A stretch of 64,000 nucleotides of DNA from Herbaspirillum sp. DW155 (GCF_037076565.1 NZ_AP029028.1:1054001-1118000); one strand, 5' to 3'. Shown: positions 34,933 to 45,622, numbered from the stretch's first letter. A program made the numbers and translations. The notes: generated from the letters alone by a model not told the origin.

Positions 34933-35805
34933 ATGACTGAACTGATACTGCAAGCCCTCTACTCGGGGCTGCTGCAGGGGGGCTCCTACGCCCTCATAGC
35001 CCTGGGCCTGGCGCTGGTGTTCGGCGCCATGCGGGTCATCAACCTGGCGCAGGGCGAGCTGGTGCTGCTGGCCGCCTACATCGCTTATTCGGTGGAGTCC
35101 GGCCTGGGTTTGAATCCCGTGCTGGCCATTCCGATTGCGCTGGTGGTGGTGTGCCTGACCTCGGCCATCGTGTATGCCGTGGTCAGTCGCATCAAGAAGG
35201 ACCGCGAAATCAATTCGCTCATCCTCACCTATGGCATCGGCGTGATCCTCACCAACGGCATGCTGCTGATCTGGAAGGCCGACATCCGCTCCACCAGTTC
35301 GGAATGGCTGCAGGAAGCCTTCGTGCTCGGTCCCTTCTACAGCATGCGCAGCGAAGTGCTGTTCTTCGGCGTGAGCCTGTTGATGATGGCCGCGCTCTGG
35401 TGGTGGCTCTCACGCAGCTGGTATGGCCGCGCCGTGCGGGCCGTGTCCAGCAATCGCGATGCGGCCAAGCTCATGGGCATCAACCCCGGCTATACCGAAC
35501 TGGTGTCCTTCATCGTGGCCGGCATCCTCGCCTCCTTCGCGGGGGTGGCGCTGTTCAGTTATGGTGTTATCAGCCCAGCTTATGGCGGGGTGCTCACGGT
35601 CAAGGCTTTCATTATTACTGTGCTGGCCGGTGTGGGCTCCATTCCCGGCGTGCTGATCGGCGCAGTGCTGCTGGGCGTGGCCGAAGCGCTGACCGTGACC
35701 CTGGCCAGCTCGGCGCTGCAGGAACTGGCGGGCATGGGACTGTTCCTGCTGGTGCTGTTCATCATGCCCAATGGCTTGTTCGGCCTGCGCGCAAGAAGGG
35801 GATGA
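34933..35805 (+). CDS. livH: Branched-chain-type ABC permease LivH
   Basis: The 290-residue inner-membrane protein has the LivH pattern: LLQGGSYALIALGLALVFGAMRVINLAQGELVLLAAY at the N-terminus and the ATPase coupling loop (RAVSSNRDAAKLMGINPGYTELVSF) in the centre, with about eight membrane segments. It forms one half of the channel with LivM. It starts 35 bp after the binding-protein gene. The symbol denotes family; the transported compound may not be an amino acid. Confidence 0.93.
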   Translation: MTELILQALYSGLLQGGSYALIALGLALVFGAMRVINLAQGELVLLAAYIAYSVESGLGLNPVLAIPIALVVVCLTSAIVYAVVSRIKKDREINSLILTYGIGVILTNGMLLIWKADIRSTSSEWLQEAFVLGPFYSMRSEVLFFGVSLLMMAALWWWLSRSWYGRAVRAVSSNRDAAKLMGINPGYTELVSFIVAGILASFAGVALFSYGVISPAYGGVLTVKAFIITVLAGVGSIPGVLIGAVLLGVAEALTVTLASSALQELAGMGLFLLVLFIMPNGLFGLRARRG

Positions 35806-35809
35806 GATC

Positions 35810-36784
35810 ATGACGATGAACAGGAACAAGCTGCCCGCATTGCTGCTGCCCTTGCTGCTGATCGGCGCACCGCTGCTGCTGGCGCAGAACCATTACGTGA
35901 TGAGCCTCCTGGTCGCCTCGATGGTGATCGGTGGCATCGCGCTGTCGTGGGCGCTGCTGGGCAACCTGGGCGGGATGATCAGCTTTGGTCATGCGGCCTT
36001 CTTCGGCGTAGGTGCCTATACCTCGGCGGTGTTGAGCATGAAATACGGCGTGCCGGTACTGGCCGCGCTGCTGCTGGGCGGCGTCGGTGCGCTGGTGGCG
36101 GCGCTGGCGATGCTGCCGGTGTTGCGCCTGCGCGGTCCGTATTTCGCGCTGGCGATTCTGGCGTATGCGCACATCTTCCGCATCCTCGCCACCGAATGGA
36201 CCTCGATGACGGGCGGCTCGGGTGGACTGTCCAACATTGCGCGCCTGCCCACCGTGCTGGGGCTGGACCTGTCGAGCAAGATCGGCGCGTACTTCGTGAT
36301 CCTGCTGATCGTGGCCGTCTTCGCGCTGGTCTATGCCCGCGTGCGCGAGAGCCACTACGGATTGGCCTTGCGCGCGATGCACGAGAGCGAGGATGCCACC
36401 CGTGTGGTGGGTGTCAACAGCACCGTGCTCAAGGGCATGATGCTGCTGCTGTCGGCCTTCATGTGCGGCGTGGTCGCTGCCTTCAATGCGCATTACATCA
36501 GCTTCCTCGAACCGGACTATGCCTTCAGCGCCCTGTGGGTCACGATTCCCATCGTGGCCGCCATCTTCGGCGGCTATCGCAGCATCACCGGGCCCGTGAT
36601 CGGTGCGGTGGTGGTGTATCTGCTGGACCAGCTGGTGTTCAAGAACCTCATTCCCTCCGGCCACCAGCTGGTGCTGGGGGTCTTGCTGGTGGCGATGATC
36701 GTCTTCAGTCCCGATGGCCTGCTGCCGCTCCTTCGTAGGGCAGGCAAGCTGGGCAAGCGCGAATCGGGAGAACAGCATGCTTGA
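35810..36784 (+). CDS. livM: Branched-chain-type ABC permease LivM
   Basis: Starting at ATG 35810 (MTMNRNKLPALL), four bases after the livH stop, it is 324 residues. LivM features are present: LSWALLGNLGGMISFGHAAFFGVGAYTSAVLS and the coupling loop (LRAMHESEDATRVVGVNSTVLKGMMLLLSAF), with a conserved PIVAAIFGGYRSITGPVIGAVVVYLL near the end. It pairs with LivH. Its stop overlaps the livG start by eight bases. Confidence 0.93.
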   Translation: MTMNRNKLPALLLPLLLIGAPLLLAQNHYVMSLLVASMVIGGIALSWALLGNLGGMISFGHAAFFGVGAYTSAVLSMKYGVPVLAALLLGGVGALVAALAMLPVLRLRGPYFALAILAYAHIFRILATEWTSMTGGSGGLSNIARLPTVLGLDLSSKIGAYFVILLIVAVFALVYARVRESHYGLALRAMHESEDATRVVGVNSTVLKGMMLLLSAFMCGVVAAFNAHYISFLEPDYAFSALWVTIPIVAAIFGGYRSITGPVIGAVVVYLLDQLVFKNLIPSGHQLVLGVLLVAMIVFSPDGLLPLLRRAGKLGKRESGEQHA

Positions 36785-37481
36785 ACTGGAAAAAGTCTCG
36801 GTGCGTTTCGGCGGCCTCACGGCGGTCGATGAAGTCTCGCTGAAGGTGGGCACGGGCGATGTGGTCGGACTGGTCGGCGCCAATGGCGCGGGCAAGACCA
36901 CGCTCTTCAATGCCATCTCCGGACTGGTACGGCCCACCAGTGGCGCCATCCGCTTCAATGGTCAGGACGTCCTGCATGCACCGCTGCATCGGCGCGCGCG
37001 GCTGGGCATCGGGCGTACCTTCCAGATTCCGCAGCCCATGCATGAACTGACCGTGCGCGAGAACCTGATCGTGGCCCAGCGCTTTGCTACCGGCAAGGTC
37101 GATACGCGCAAGATCGATGAAGTGCTTGCCTTCACCGGCCTGACGGAGAAGGCCGGGCGCGATGCCGCCACCGGACTGGCGCTGACCGAGTTGAAGGCGC
37201 TGGAAGTGGCCAAGGCGCTGGCCACGCAGCCCCGGCTGCTGCTGCTCGATGAAGTACTGGCCGGGCTGGAGACCAATGGCAAGCGCCGTTTCATGCAGAT
37301 GCTCAAGGGGCTGCATGATGCCTTTGCGGTGGGCATCGTCATCATCGAACACGACATCGAAACCATCAGCAAGCTGTGCCCGCGCGTGGCCGTGCTCAAC
37401 TTCGGCCAGCTCATCGCCGAGGGCGCGCCGGCGCAGGTGTTCAATGATCCGGCGGTCATCAAGAGTTACACAGGAGCGTGA
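36777..37481 (+). CDS. livG: Branched-chain-type ABC ATPase LivG
   Basis: The 234-residue ATPase has Walker A GANGAGKTT near 32-40, the LivG loop NAISGLVRPTSGAIRFNGQ and Walker B RLLLLDE. The signature segment reads LALTELKALEVAKAL, where the LSGGQ-type motif is strongly degenerate; LivG proteins often deviate, but this is an unusual form. ATG 36777 overlaps the end of livM. It stops one base before livF, so the two ATPases are made together. It is shorter than many LivG proteins (about 255), lacking part of the C-terminal extension. Confidence 0.9.
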   Translation: MLELEKVSVRFGGLTAVDEVSLKVGTGDVVGLVGANGAGKTTLFNAISGLVRPTSGAIRFNGQDVLHAPLHRRARLGIGRTFQIPQPMHELTVRENLIVAQRFATGKVDTRKIDEVLAFTGLTEKAGRDAATGLALTELKALEVAKALATQPRLLLLDEVLAGLETNGKRRFMQMLKGLHDAFAVGIVIIEHDIETISKLCPRVAVLNFGQLIAEGAPAQVFNDPAVIKSYTGA

Positions 37482-38183
<702 letters not shown>

Positions 38184-38245
38184 GGCCGGCGCCATCGCCG
38201 CCACCACGCCGCGCACGATTAAACGCGCTGCCTTGCGACGCTCCC

Positions 38246-38289
38246 ATGAACAACGCCCCGCCATCTTGCGATGGCGGGGCGTTGTTCAT
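38246..38289. terminator. Strong bidirectional terminator between livF and maeB
   Basis: A perfect 20-bp stem (38246-38265 with 38270-38289) closes on the tetraloop TTGC. The core is GCCCCGCCATC/GATGGCGGGGC. The outer stem has AACAA/TTGTT, and it lies between two convergent genes. It is symmetrical and should end transcription from both sides. Confidence 0.85.
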
Positions 38290-38315
38290 GAGGCAGCCGA
38301 AACGGCGTTACCGGC

Positions 38316-40592
38316 TCAGGCCTTGGACTTGCCGTCCTGCGCCATGGCTGCGGCCAGCGCGGTCATGTTGATGACGCGGCGGACCGTGCTCGATGGGGTC
38401 AGCACGTGCACCGGTGCGGCCGCACCCAGCAGGATGGGGCCGATGGTGGTGCCCTGGCCGCTGCTGGTCTTCAAGACGTTGAAGAGGATGTTGGCGGCAT
38501 CCAGGTTGGGGCAGACCAGCACGTTGGCGGCACCCGTCAGACCGCTGTCGGCCAGGCCGGCGTTGTGGCGGATCTTTTCCGACAGGGCGGCGTCGCCATG
38601 CAGTTCGCCGGCGGACTCGACTTGCGGGGCCAGCTTCTTGAAGGCTTCATGCGCTGCGGCCATCTTGCGGGCCGAGGGACGCGAGGAGCTGCCCTGGTTG
38701 GAGTGCGACAGGAAGGCCACCTTCGGCGGCACACCGAAACGCGCCACTTCTTCCGCAGCAGCCTTGGCGATGCGGGCCAGTTGCTCGGCGTCCGGGGTGT
38801 CATTGACGTAGGTGTCGGTGATGAAGAGCGTCTGTTCCGGCAGCAGCACGGCGTTCAGGGCGGCGAATTCCTGTGCGCCGTCTTTCAGGCCAATGACCTT
38901 TTCCACGTGAGCCAGGTGGCCATCGTAGTTGCCGTCCAGGCCGCACAGCATGGCGTCGGCGTCACCGGCCTTGACCATCAGGGCCGCCAGCAGGCTGCCG
39001 CTGGCGCGCACGTCGGCTTCGCTGCCATCCTTGTAATGAGCGGCGTATTGCGCCACGCGGGAGTCCGTAGCCGGGTCGATCACTTGCACGTTCTGGCCGA
39101 TCTTGAGGCGCAGGCCGGCTTTCTTGATGCCGGCTTCGATGGCACCGGGCGCACCGACCAGGATCGGTGCCGCCAGGCCTTCGTCGGCGACGAACTGGAC
39201 CGCGCGCAGCACGCGCTCATCCTGGCCGTCTGCATAGACCACGCGCTGCGGCGCGACCTTGGCGGTCTGGAACACCGGCTGCATGAACATGCCGGTCTGG
39301 TAGATGAAGCGGGTCAGTTCCTGGCGGTAGGCGGCGTAGTCCTGGATGGGACGGGTCGCTACGCCGGACTCGGCGGCGGCCTTGGCCACGGCCGGGGCGA
39401 TCTTGAGGATCAGGCGCGAATCGAACGGAGTCGGGATCAGGTAGTCGGGGCCGAACACCAGTTCCTTGCCCGGATAGGCGGCGCTGACTTCGGCGCTGGT
39501 CTCGGCCTTGGCCAGGTCGGCGATCTCGCGCACGCAGGCCAGCTTCATGGCTTCGGTGATCTTGGTGGCGCCGCAATCGAGCGCACCGCGGAAGATGTAG
39601 GGGAAGCACAGGACGTTGTTGACCTGGTTCGGATAATCCGAACGGCCGGTGGCGATGATGCAGTCCGGACGGACCGACTTGGCCAGCTCGGGGCGGATTT
39701 CCGGTTCCGGGTTGGCCAGGGCCAGGATGATGGGCTTGTCGGCCATGGTCTTGACCATCTCGGCGGTCAGCACGCCCGGCGCGGAGCAGCCCAGGAACAC
39801 GTCGGCGCCATTGACCACATCGGCCAGGGTGCGCGCTTCGGTCTTGATGGCGTAGCGCTGCTTGGAGGCATCCAGTCCACCGGGGCGGCCTTCATAGATG
39901 ACGCCCTTGCTGTCGACCATGTAGACGTTCTGGCGCTTCACGCCCAGGCCGATCATCACTTCCACGCAGGCAATCGCGGCCGCACCCGCGCCGGAGACGG
40001 CGATCTTGACCGCGCCGATGTCCTTGCCGACCAGTTCCAGTCCGTTCAGCAGAGCGGCCGAAGAGATGATGGCGGTACCGTGCTGGTCATCGTGGAAGAC
40101 CGGGATGTTCATGCGGGCCGAGAGCTTCTGTTCGATGTAGAAGCATTCCGGCGCCTTGATGTCTTCCAGGTTGATGCCGCCCAGGGTCGGTTCCAGCGCG
40201 GCGATGATTTCGACCAGCTTGTCGGGGTCGTTCTCGGCCAGTTCGATGTCGAAGACATCCACGCCGGCAAATTTCTTGAACAGGCAGCCCTTGCCTTCCA
40301 TCACCGGCTTGGACGCCAGCGGACCGATGTTGCCCAGACCCAGCACGGCGGTGCCGTTGCTGATGACGGCCACCAGGTTGCCGCGCGAGGTGTAGTCGAA
40401 GGCCTTCAGCGGATCGGCTTCGATGTCCAGGCAGGGATAGGCCACGCCCGGGGAGTAGGCCAGCGACAGGTCGCGCTGGTTGGACAGCGGCTTGGTGGCA
40501 CGGACTTCGATCTTGCCGCGTGTCGGGGTGCGATGGTATTCGCGGGCGGCGTCACGCAGGAGTTGCTCGGCGGCGGAAATTTGTTGGGTCAT
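38316..40592 (-). CDS. maeB: NADP-dependent malic enzyme with phosphotransacetylase-like domain
   Basis: The 758-residue protein, started at ATG 40592 ([10 protein letters not shown]), has the length of MaeB. The N-terminal malic enzyme part (about 20-430) shows [42 protein letters not shown] and the Rossmann motif GAGAAAIAC. The C-terminal 320 residues resemble phosphate acetyltransferase, which is regulatory rather than catalytic in MaeB. It decarboxylates malate to pyruvate and makes NADPH. This helps feed gluconeogenesis and acetyl-CoA balance when cells grow on acids. Confidence 0.95.
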   Translation of the reverse strand: MTQQISAAEQLLRDAAREYHRTPTRGKIEVRATKPLSNQRDLSLAYSPGVAYPCLDIEADPLKAFDYTSRGNLVAVISNGTAVLGLGNIGPLASKPVMEGKGCLFKKFAGVDVFDIELAENDPDKLVEIIAALEPTLGGINLEDIKAPECFYIEQKLSARMNIPVFHDDQHGTAIISSAALLNGLELVGKDIGAVKIAVSGAGAAAIACVEVMIGLGVKRQNVYMVDSKGVIYEGRPGGLDASKQRYAIKTEARTLADVVNGADVFLGCSAPGVLTAEMVKTMADKPIILALANPEPEIRPELAKSVRPDCIIATGRSDYPNQVNNVLCFPYIFRGALDCGATKITEAMKLACVREIADLAKAETSAEVSAAYPGKELVFGPDYLIPTPFDSRLILKIAPAVAKAAAESGVATRPIQDYAAYRQELTRFIYQTGMFMQPVFQTAKVAPQRVVYADGQDERVLRAVQFVADEGLAAPILVGAPGAIEAGIKKAGLRLKIGQNVQVIDPATDSRVAQYAAHYKDGSEADVRASGSLLAALMVKAGDADAMLCGLDGNYDGHLAHVEKVIGLKDGAQEFAALNAVLLPEQTLFITDTYVNDTPDAEQLARIAKAAAEEVARFGVPPKVAFLSHSNQGSSSRPSARKMAAAHEAFKKLAPQVESAGELHGDAALSEKIRHNAGLADSGLTGAANVLVCPNLDAANILFNVLKTSSGQGTTIGPILLGAAAPVHVLTPSSTVRRVINMTALAAAMAQDGKSKA

Positions 40593-41107
40593 GGTCTTCT
40601 TGAGGGTTAAACGGTCCTGGACAAGCGGTCTGCGCAACGACGGGCGTCGGCGGCCAGCTTGCACTGTTCTGGTTTCCTGGTCTTGAATGCGGCGGGCCGG
40701 TCGGGAAGGATGGTGGATTCTCGTCGGTCCGGAGTAGGGTGCCGGTCCGGCCGCCGATATCGGTGGCCGTGGCCCGCGCCTGCCTCCGCCTGCTCCGGGC
40801 TTGTGGCCGCCGGAGCGGGTGCGGGGAGGGGGATATTACCTAAAATTTCACATTTCGGGTTTTTTGCCCGCTGGCTGTTTGATCTGGCGGAGCGGCAGGC
40901 AGGCTTCTTTTTGCTGTTACAACCTGTTTCCAAGTCGACGATTGTTGACACAAATTTGCAAGCTGATCGCGCGCATAATCCGGATGACAGTGCTCCAGCT
41001 CATCCACGGCAACAGGCTGGACGCTTGTGTCTACAGTCTTCGTTTCATTCGTTTCAATCGCGATTCAGGCGGTTGATTGTTTTTTCCTTCGTTGGGAGCC
41101 AGGCATC
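40593..41107. other. Divergent intergenic region between maeB and the DUF2076 gene
   Basis: The 515-bp gap is GC-rich to about 40820 and AT-richer after it. TTGACA occurs at 40945-40950, but the best -10 candidate (CATAAT, 40974) is 23 bp away, so no clean promoter is claimed. No coding frame or RNA gene was recognised. Confidence 0.45.
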
Positions 41108-41869
41108 ATGAGTCCGCAAGAAACACAAGCCCTCCAGGATTTTCTCCAGCAACTGACCCAGGTGCGCGGCATCAGCAAGGATGCCCAGGCCGACGCCATG
41201 ATCCGGGCGGCGGTGGCGCAGCAGCCGGATGCGGCCTATCTGCTGGTACAACGCGCCTTGCTGATGGAGCAGGCCTTGAACGCCACCAAGGCGCAAGTGG
41301 CTGCGCTGCAAAGCCAGGTGCAGTCCTTGCAGGCCGGTGCGGCGGGTAGTGGGCGCGAGCCGGGCTTTCTGGATGGCAATGCGTGGGGCCATGCGCCTGC
41401 TGCGGGTCGTCCGCAAGCGGCGGCGTCCGCTTATATGCCGGCGGCTGCACCGGCTTACGCCGCACCTGCACCTGCTGCGCCGGCTTATCAGGCTGCGCCG
41501 GCGCAGTCCTCGGGTTTCTTCGGCGGGGGCATGGGCAGCATGCTCGGCACCGTCGCGGCCACTGCAGCGGGTGTGGCCGGTGGCGCGTTCCTGTATCAGG
41601 GGATCGAACACTTGTTCAACGGCAACAGCGGCTCCGGCTTCGCGCACCAGAACGGCCTGAGTGCGCCGGTGGAAAATATCGAGAACACGACGGTCAACAA
41701 TTACTACGGCAGTGATGGCGAGCGCGACAGCAAGTCTGACCTGGCCAGCAACAGTCGCTTCAGCGATAACAGCGGCACCAGCGACAACTTCGACTCCAGC
41801 AGCGACCTGGCCGATCTGAGTAATTTCGATCTGGATGACAGCGGTGGTTATGATGATTCGCTGGCGTGA
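41108..41869 (+). CDS. DUF2076-family protein
   Basis: ATG 41108 gives 253 residues. The N-terminal 80 residues are a helical domain with the DUF2076 start (MSPQETQALQDFLQQLTQVRGISKDAQADAMIRAAVAQQPDAAYLLVQRALLMEQAL) and a short coiled coil. An alanine/proline-rich linker (about 95-145), a glycine-rich hydrophobic segment (FFGGGMGSMLGTVAATAAGVAGGAFLYQGIEHLF) and an acidic Ser/Asp tail follow. Family members may be membrane-associated; no function is established. It is a single gene, closed by a hairpin at 41980. Confidence 0.82.
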   Translation: MSPQETQALQDFLQQLTQVRGISKDAQADAMIRAAVAQQPDAAYLLVQRALLMEQALNATKAQVAALQSQVQSLQAGAAGSGREPGFLDGNAWGHAPAAGRPQAAASAYMPAAAPAYAAPAPAAPAYQAAPAQSSGFFGGGMGSMLGTVAATAAGVAGGAFLYQGIEHLFNGNSGSGFAHQNGLSAPVENIENTTVNNYYGSDGERDSKSDLASNSRFSDNSGTSDNFDSSSDLADLSNFDLDDSGGYDDSLA

Positions 41870-41979
41870 TCCTGACGTGTTGATGCAGTGCAGCCCTCTC
41901 CCCAAGCCGATGTGAGCAGTAATGCAGCCTGACCCTTGCCAGGGCCTGTTCACACCACACTCATTTTGTTTGACCGTCT

Positions 41980-42067
41980 GCTTCGGTGATGAAAATCACC
42001 GAAGCCCAATCGATATCAACGTATCGGGCACTGCTTGCCACGACAGCGTGGCAACGTCAGCCTGACG
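41980..42067. repeat. Array of three perfect stem-loops
   Basis: GCTTCGGTGAT-GAAA-ATCACCGAAGC (41980-42005, 11-bp stem with a GNRA tetraloop), TTGCCACG-ACAG-CGTGGCAA (42035-42054) and CGTCAG-C-CTGACG (42055-42067). The first may end the DUF2076 transcript, but no T-run follows any of them. The series could be a structured RNA or the 5' leader of the siderophore operon. Function is open. Confidence 0.6.
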
Positions 42068-42475
42068 GACCTGCAGGTGCTCAATGCAATCCAGGACAAC
42101 AATTCCTCCGGATTGTGGAAAAGAACAAGAACCACCCATCCCCTGAACAAGCGCGCAAGATGACTGCGCAGCCTTGGCAAGAAAACTCGAACTCACTTCA
42201 TCGGATGCAACGTCCATCGGCCAACCCAGGCCGGTCGGTCGCTATCCCCCGAACCGCCTCTTGCAATTGAGCAGAGGGCCTTCCTGTAGCACCAACACTG
42301 GCAAGCGCCGATAACGATATCGACGCATTCGCGCGCCGTCGCAGCACTGCCGCCCTCGTTGCGGATAGCGACACAAGTTTCGGAAATGCAAGTCAGCAGG
42401 CAGACCTGCGTCCAGTCCGGGCTGACAAGCTCAAGCGACAAAAACTCAAGAAAATTCACATCTTTTTTCCTAAAT

Positions 42476-42500
42476 GCGAATAATATTGATTCTTATTTGC
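42476..42500 (+). promoter_or_regulatory. Fur-like box upstream of the siderophore operon
   Basis: GCGAATAA (42476-42483) and TTATTTGC (42493-42500) form an imperfect inverted repeat (7 of 8) around TATTGATTC. The AT-rich core (AATAATATTGATTCTTATT) resembles the Fur consensus GATAATGATAATCATTATC only partly. Its position 37 bp before the siderophore synthetase start supports iron control. Confidence 0.55.
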
Positions 42501-42536
42501 TACAATCAAGCAACACTTTGTTACATGAGGCAACAT

Positions 42537-44396
42537 ATGCGACCACGGAATCTCCAGCAGGATTTGGCTCAACGACATGATGTTCATCACGACCGGGCCT
42601 GGTACCAGGCCAGGCAGCGCAGCCTCCAGCGCACCTTGCAGGCGCTGTTTCGCGAAAAGCTGCTGGATCAGGAGCACCTGATCTTTGACGGACACTATGC
42701 CTGGTTGCCGTTGTGGAAAGCGCAAAGCATGCTGCGTCTGGAGGGCCTGCATTTGGGCATCGCCGGAAACTGCCAGTTGCACGGTGCCATTGCTCACTAC
42801 AGCGTCGGTAATCCCACGCCCCAGGCGCTGCTGACGTCCTCCATGCTGCTGGCCCAGGTGGCACGCACGCGAGAGGACATCTCGGAGGCCAGCCTGCAAC
42901 GGCTCATGACGGAGATTTCCAACAGCGTCGAGAACGACGCCTTGTGCCTCAATTACCGCCAGGATTGGGCACTGCGCTTGCGCAAACAGTGGGGCCAGGA
43001 ACAAGGGAATTTCATTGCGGCGCTCTTTCAATCAACGCTCCCCAATCCCAGCCTGCTGCTGGAACAATGGGGCACACTGGGGCATCCCTGGCACCCCAAC
43101 TACAAAACCAAGCTCGGCTTGAGCAGTGCCGAGGTCATGGCACTCTCTCCGGAATTTGAAGCCACGATCCAGCTCTCCCTGGCAGCGCTTCACGTCGATG
43201 CCGCCGCCCTCACCGGACACCTGACGCCCACCGATTATCAGCAGTGGTTCGCCAGCCACTATCCCCAAGCCTGGCAGACGTGGAAAACTGCGCTGCTGGA
43301 ACGCCACGAAGAAATCGCACAATGGCTTCCGCTACCCCTGCACCCCTACCAGCTCGACCGCGCCATCCCTGAGCGCTTTGCGCAAGCCTTGGCGGACCGC
43401 CAGCTGCTGCTGTTGCCCGAATCGGGCCTGCCGGCGCAACCTACCATGTCCTTCCGCACCGTCGTGCCCTACGGCTCGCCCACGCAGCCGCACATGAAGC
43501 TGCCCGTGTCCCTGCGTCTGACCAGCGTGGAGCGTACCGTCTCGCCCAAGTCCGCCGTCATGGGTCCGCGCCTGACGACCTTGTTGCGCGACATCATCGC
43601 CAGGGAGGAAGGGTTCGGGGGGCGGCTCGCCATCCTCGGTGAAGAGGTCGGCCTGTATTACCGCGATCCGCAGGGCGATGATGATGTCGCCCGCCATCTG
43701 GCCGTGCTCTATCGCACCAACCCCTCGACGCAACGTAGCAAGGAGCGCATGCCGGTACCGGTGGGCGCCTTGTTTGCGGACTCGCCGCTGACCGGACGTG
43801 CGCTGGTGTGCGATCTGGTCAGCGCGGCGTGGGGTGAGGATGCCACTGCTGCCGAACAATTCTTCGGCAGCTATCTGGACGTTGCCCTGCCGGCTGTGCT
43901 CGGACCTTATCTCCTCTATGGCATTGCCTTTGAAGCCCATCAGCAGAACAGCTTCGTGATGGTGGATGCGCGGCTGCGGCCGGTGCAGATGCTGCTGCGC
44001 GACTTTGGGGACCTGCGCATTCATGCGCCCACCTTGCGTCACAGCGGACAGACGCTGGAGACCTACAGCGACAAGCACACCCTGTTCGAAGGCGACGATT
44101 CCGTGCGCGACAAATTCCTGCACGCCTTCATGCTCTGCCACATCATCGAACTGGCTTTGCTGCTGTCGCGTACCTACCAGCGGCCGGAAGCGGCATTCAT
44201 GGCGGTACTGCGCGAGCGTCTCCAAGCCCGCTTCGCGGCACTGAAGCCAGCATGCCAGACGCAGCGCTGGCAGACTGAATATCGGGCACTGCTGCAGGAT
44301 GACTGGCCTGCCAAGTCATTCGTGCGCATGCGCCTGAGCGACACATCCGAGGACGTCGTACTGCGCATGCCCAATCCCCTGCTGAGCGCGGCATGA
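42537..44396 (+). CDS. NRPS-independent siderophore (NIS) synthetase, IucA/IucC family
   Basis: ATG 42537 (MRPRNLQQDL), with GAGG seven bases upstream, gives 619 residues, the normal IucA/IucC length. Family blocks are visible: HPWHPNYKTKLGLS with the conserved His/Lys of the ATP site, LPLHPYQLD, MSFRTVVPYGSPTQPHMKLPVSLRLTSVERTVSP, and FEAHQQNSFVMVD with LLRDFGDLRIH in the C-terminal FhuF-like part. These enzymes adenylate citrate or a dicarboxylate and join it to an amine or alcohol. The subtype cannot be told by eye. Base composition is less GC-rich than the neighbours. It overlaps the MFS gene by four bases. Confidence 0.92.
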   Translation: MRPRNLQQDLAQRHDVHHDRAWYQARQRSLQRTLQALFREKLLDQEHLIFDGHYAWLPLWKAQSMLRLEGLHLGIAGNCQLHGAIAHYSVGNPTPQALLTSSMLLAQVARTREDISEASLQRLMTEISNSVENDALCLNYRQDWALRLRKQWGQEQGNFIAALFQSTLPNPSLLLEQWGTLGHPWHPNYKTKLGLSSAEVMALSPEFEATIQLSLAALHVDAAALTGHLTPTDYQQWFASHYPQAWQTWKTALLERHEEIAQWLPLPLHPYQLDRAIPERFAQALADRQLLLLPESGLPAQPTMSFRTVVPYGSPTQPHMKLPVSLRLTSVERTVSPKSAVMGPRLTTLLRDIIAREEGFGGRLAILGEEVGLYYRDPQGDDDVARHLAVLYRTNPSTQRSKERMPVPVGALFADSPLTGRALVCDLVSAAWGEDATAAEQFFGSYLDVALPAVLGPYLLYGIAFEAHQQNSFVMVDARLRPVQMLLRDFGDLRIHAPTLRHSGQTLETYSDKHTLFEGDDSVRDKFLHAFMLCHIIELALLLSRTYQRPEAAFMAVLRERLQARFAALKPACQTQRWQTEYRALLQDDWPAKSFVRMRLSDTSEDVVLRMPNPLLSAA

Positions 44397-45622
44397 GCTG
44401 GTTGTCAGGGCGCAGCCCGGCTGTGGCGCTGCGCTATCTGATGGCGATCCAGTTGCTCTCGATGGGCGCGATGGAAATGAGTGGCCCCTTCTGGCCACTG
44501 CATCTGCGGGAGATGGCTCCCATGTCGGCTGCCACCCTGGCCTGGGTCAGCATGGCGGTGTATGCCGGCCCTTTGCTGATGACCATGCTCACGGCCCCCT
44601 GGTGGGGCCGCCTGGGGGACCAGACCGGCCACAAGCCGATGGTGGTGCGTGCTTTGCTGGCCCTGGCCGTCAGCCAGCTGATGGCGGCCTATACCGAGAG
44701 CGTCACCGTGGTACTGCTGGCGCGTCTGCTCCAGGGTGCGCTGGGCGGTTTCATCGCGACGGCGCAAGCTTATGGCGCGGGGCTGGCCACTCCGGCACAG
44801 CGCAGCTCCCTCATGGCGCGATTGCAGGTGGCCACCGCCATGGGCTCGGCGCTGGGGCCGTGGCTGGGTGGCGTCCTGTTTGACCTCTGGGGTTTTTGGA
44901 TCGTCAATCTGGCCACCGCACTGGTGTGTGTGCTGTGTGCCTTGCTGGCAGCAGTGGCGCTGCCCTTCGTCAAGCCTGCTGCGGCGGCTGAGCGCCCGCC
45001 TGCATCAGCAAAGCCGGCCACTTCAACGGCAGCGCAACGCCCTGCATTGCAGGCGTTTCAGGGATTGTTGCTGGGCATCTTGCTGGTGCAGGCCGGCAAG
45101 ATCATGCCGCAAGCCTTTTTTGCGGTCTATGCCGATCAGGTTCTGCATGCCAGTGCCAGCTTCACTGGTCTTTGCTATGGCGCTACCGCGCTGGGCCTGT
45201 GCATTGCCGCGCCCCTGTGGGCGCGCGCCTTCGCTGCACTGGCACCGGAGCAGGTCCTGCAGCGGGTCAAGTGGATCACACTGGCCTGCGCTGCCACCCT
45301 GGCCTTGCAGTCCATGAGTCATGTGCCGGTATGGTTCGTTGCGGCACGGTTGTTGTGGGGCGTATTCCTGGGGGCCTTGCTGCCGGTGTTCTACACCCTG
45401 CTATCGCGTCAGGCCGATGGTCACCGGCAAGGTTGGGTACTGGGGGCAGGCAACAGCGCCGCCAAGGCCGGTGCCCTGCTCGGCACGGCCGCCGGTGCGC
45501 TGGCCTTGGGCTGGCTACCCATCAGTGAAGTGTTCTGGCCCAACGCTGCCGTCTATCTGATCGTGGCCGCTGCCTTGCATGTCGTGCAGCGACGCTCCGC
45601 CCTCCGGGAGGTCGCCAGCTGA
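44393..45622 (+). CDS. MFS transporter, probable siderophore exporter
   Basis: The 409-residue protein has twelve predicted membrane segments and the MFS loop 2-3 motif (GRLGDQTGHKPMVV, about 70-83). The ATG overlaps the siderophore synthetase stop (ATGA), and the TonB receptor follows 96 bp downstream. In comparable NIS loci the MFS gene exports the finished siderophore. Import of the ferric complex across the inner membrane is an alternative. Confidence 0.88.
   Translation: MSWLSGRSPAVALRYLMAIQLLSMGAMEMSGPFWPLHLREMAPMSAATLAWVSMAVYAGPLLMTMLTAPWWGRLGDQTGHKPMVVRALLALAVSQLMAAYTESVTVVLLARLLQGALGGFIATAQAYGAGLATPAQRSSLMARLQVATAMGSALGPWLGGVLFDLWGFWIVNLATALVCVLCALLAAVALPFVKPAAAAERPPASAKPATSTAAQRPALQAFQGLLLGILLVQAGKIMPQAFFAVYADQVLHASASFTGLCYGATALGLCIAAPLWARAFAALAPEQVLQRVKWITLACAATLALQSMSHVPVWFVAARLLWGVFLGALLPVFYTLLSRQADGHRQGWVLGAGNSAAKAGALLGTAAGALALGWLPISEVFWPNAAVYLIVAAALHVVQRRSALREVAS

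Larger units (their letters stand above)
41870..42536. other. 667-bp non-coding stretch with stem-loops and a Fur-like box
   Basis: No frame here has a family match or ribosome-binding site. A fragment around 42045-42160 could read as RQRGNVSLTDLQVLNAIQDN in one frame but is soon stopped and may be a remnant or chance. Three perfect stem-loops (41980-42067) and an AT-rich Fur-like box (42476-42500) are the notable content. Confidence 0.6.

Noticed and set aside
38406..40610. Plus-strand open frame of 734 codons
   Set aside because: Antisense of maeB; no motif, and maeB explains the codon pattern.
40945..40979. Promoter TTGACA...CATAAT before the DUF2076 gene
   Set aside because: The 23-bp spacing is too long for sigma-70.
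41986..42270. Possible 94-residue protein in the stem-loop region
   Set aside because: No ribosome-binding site or family resemblance, and the frame is built across perfect hairpins; kept only as non-coding.
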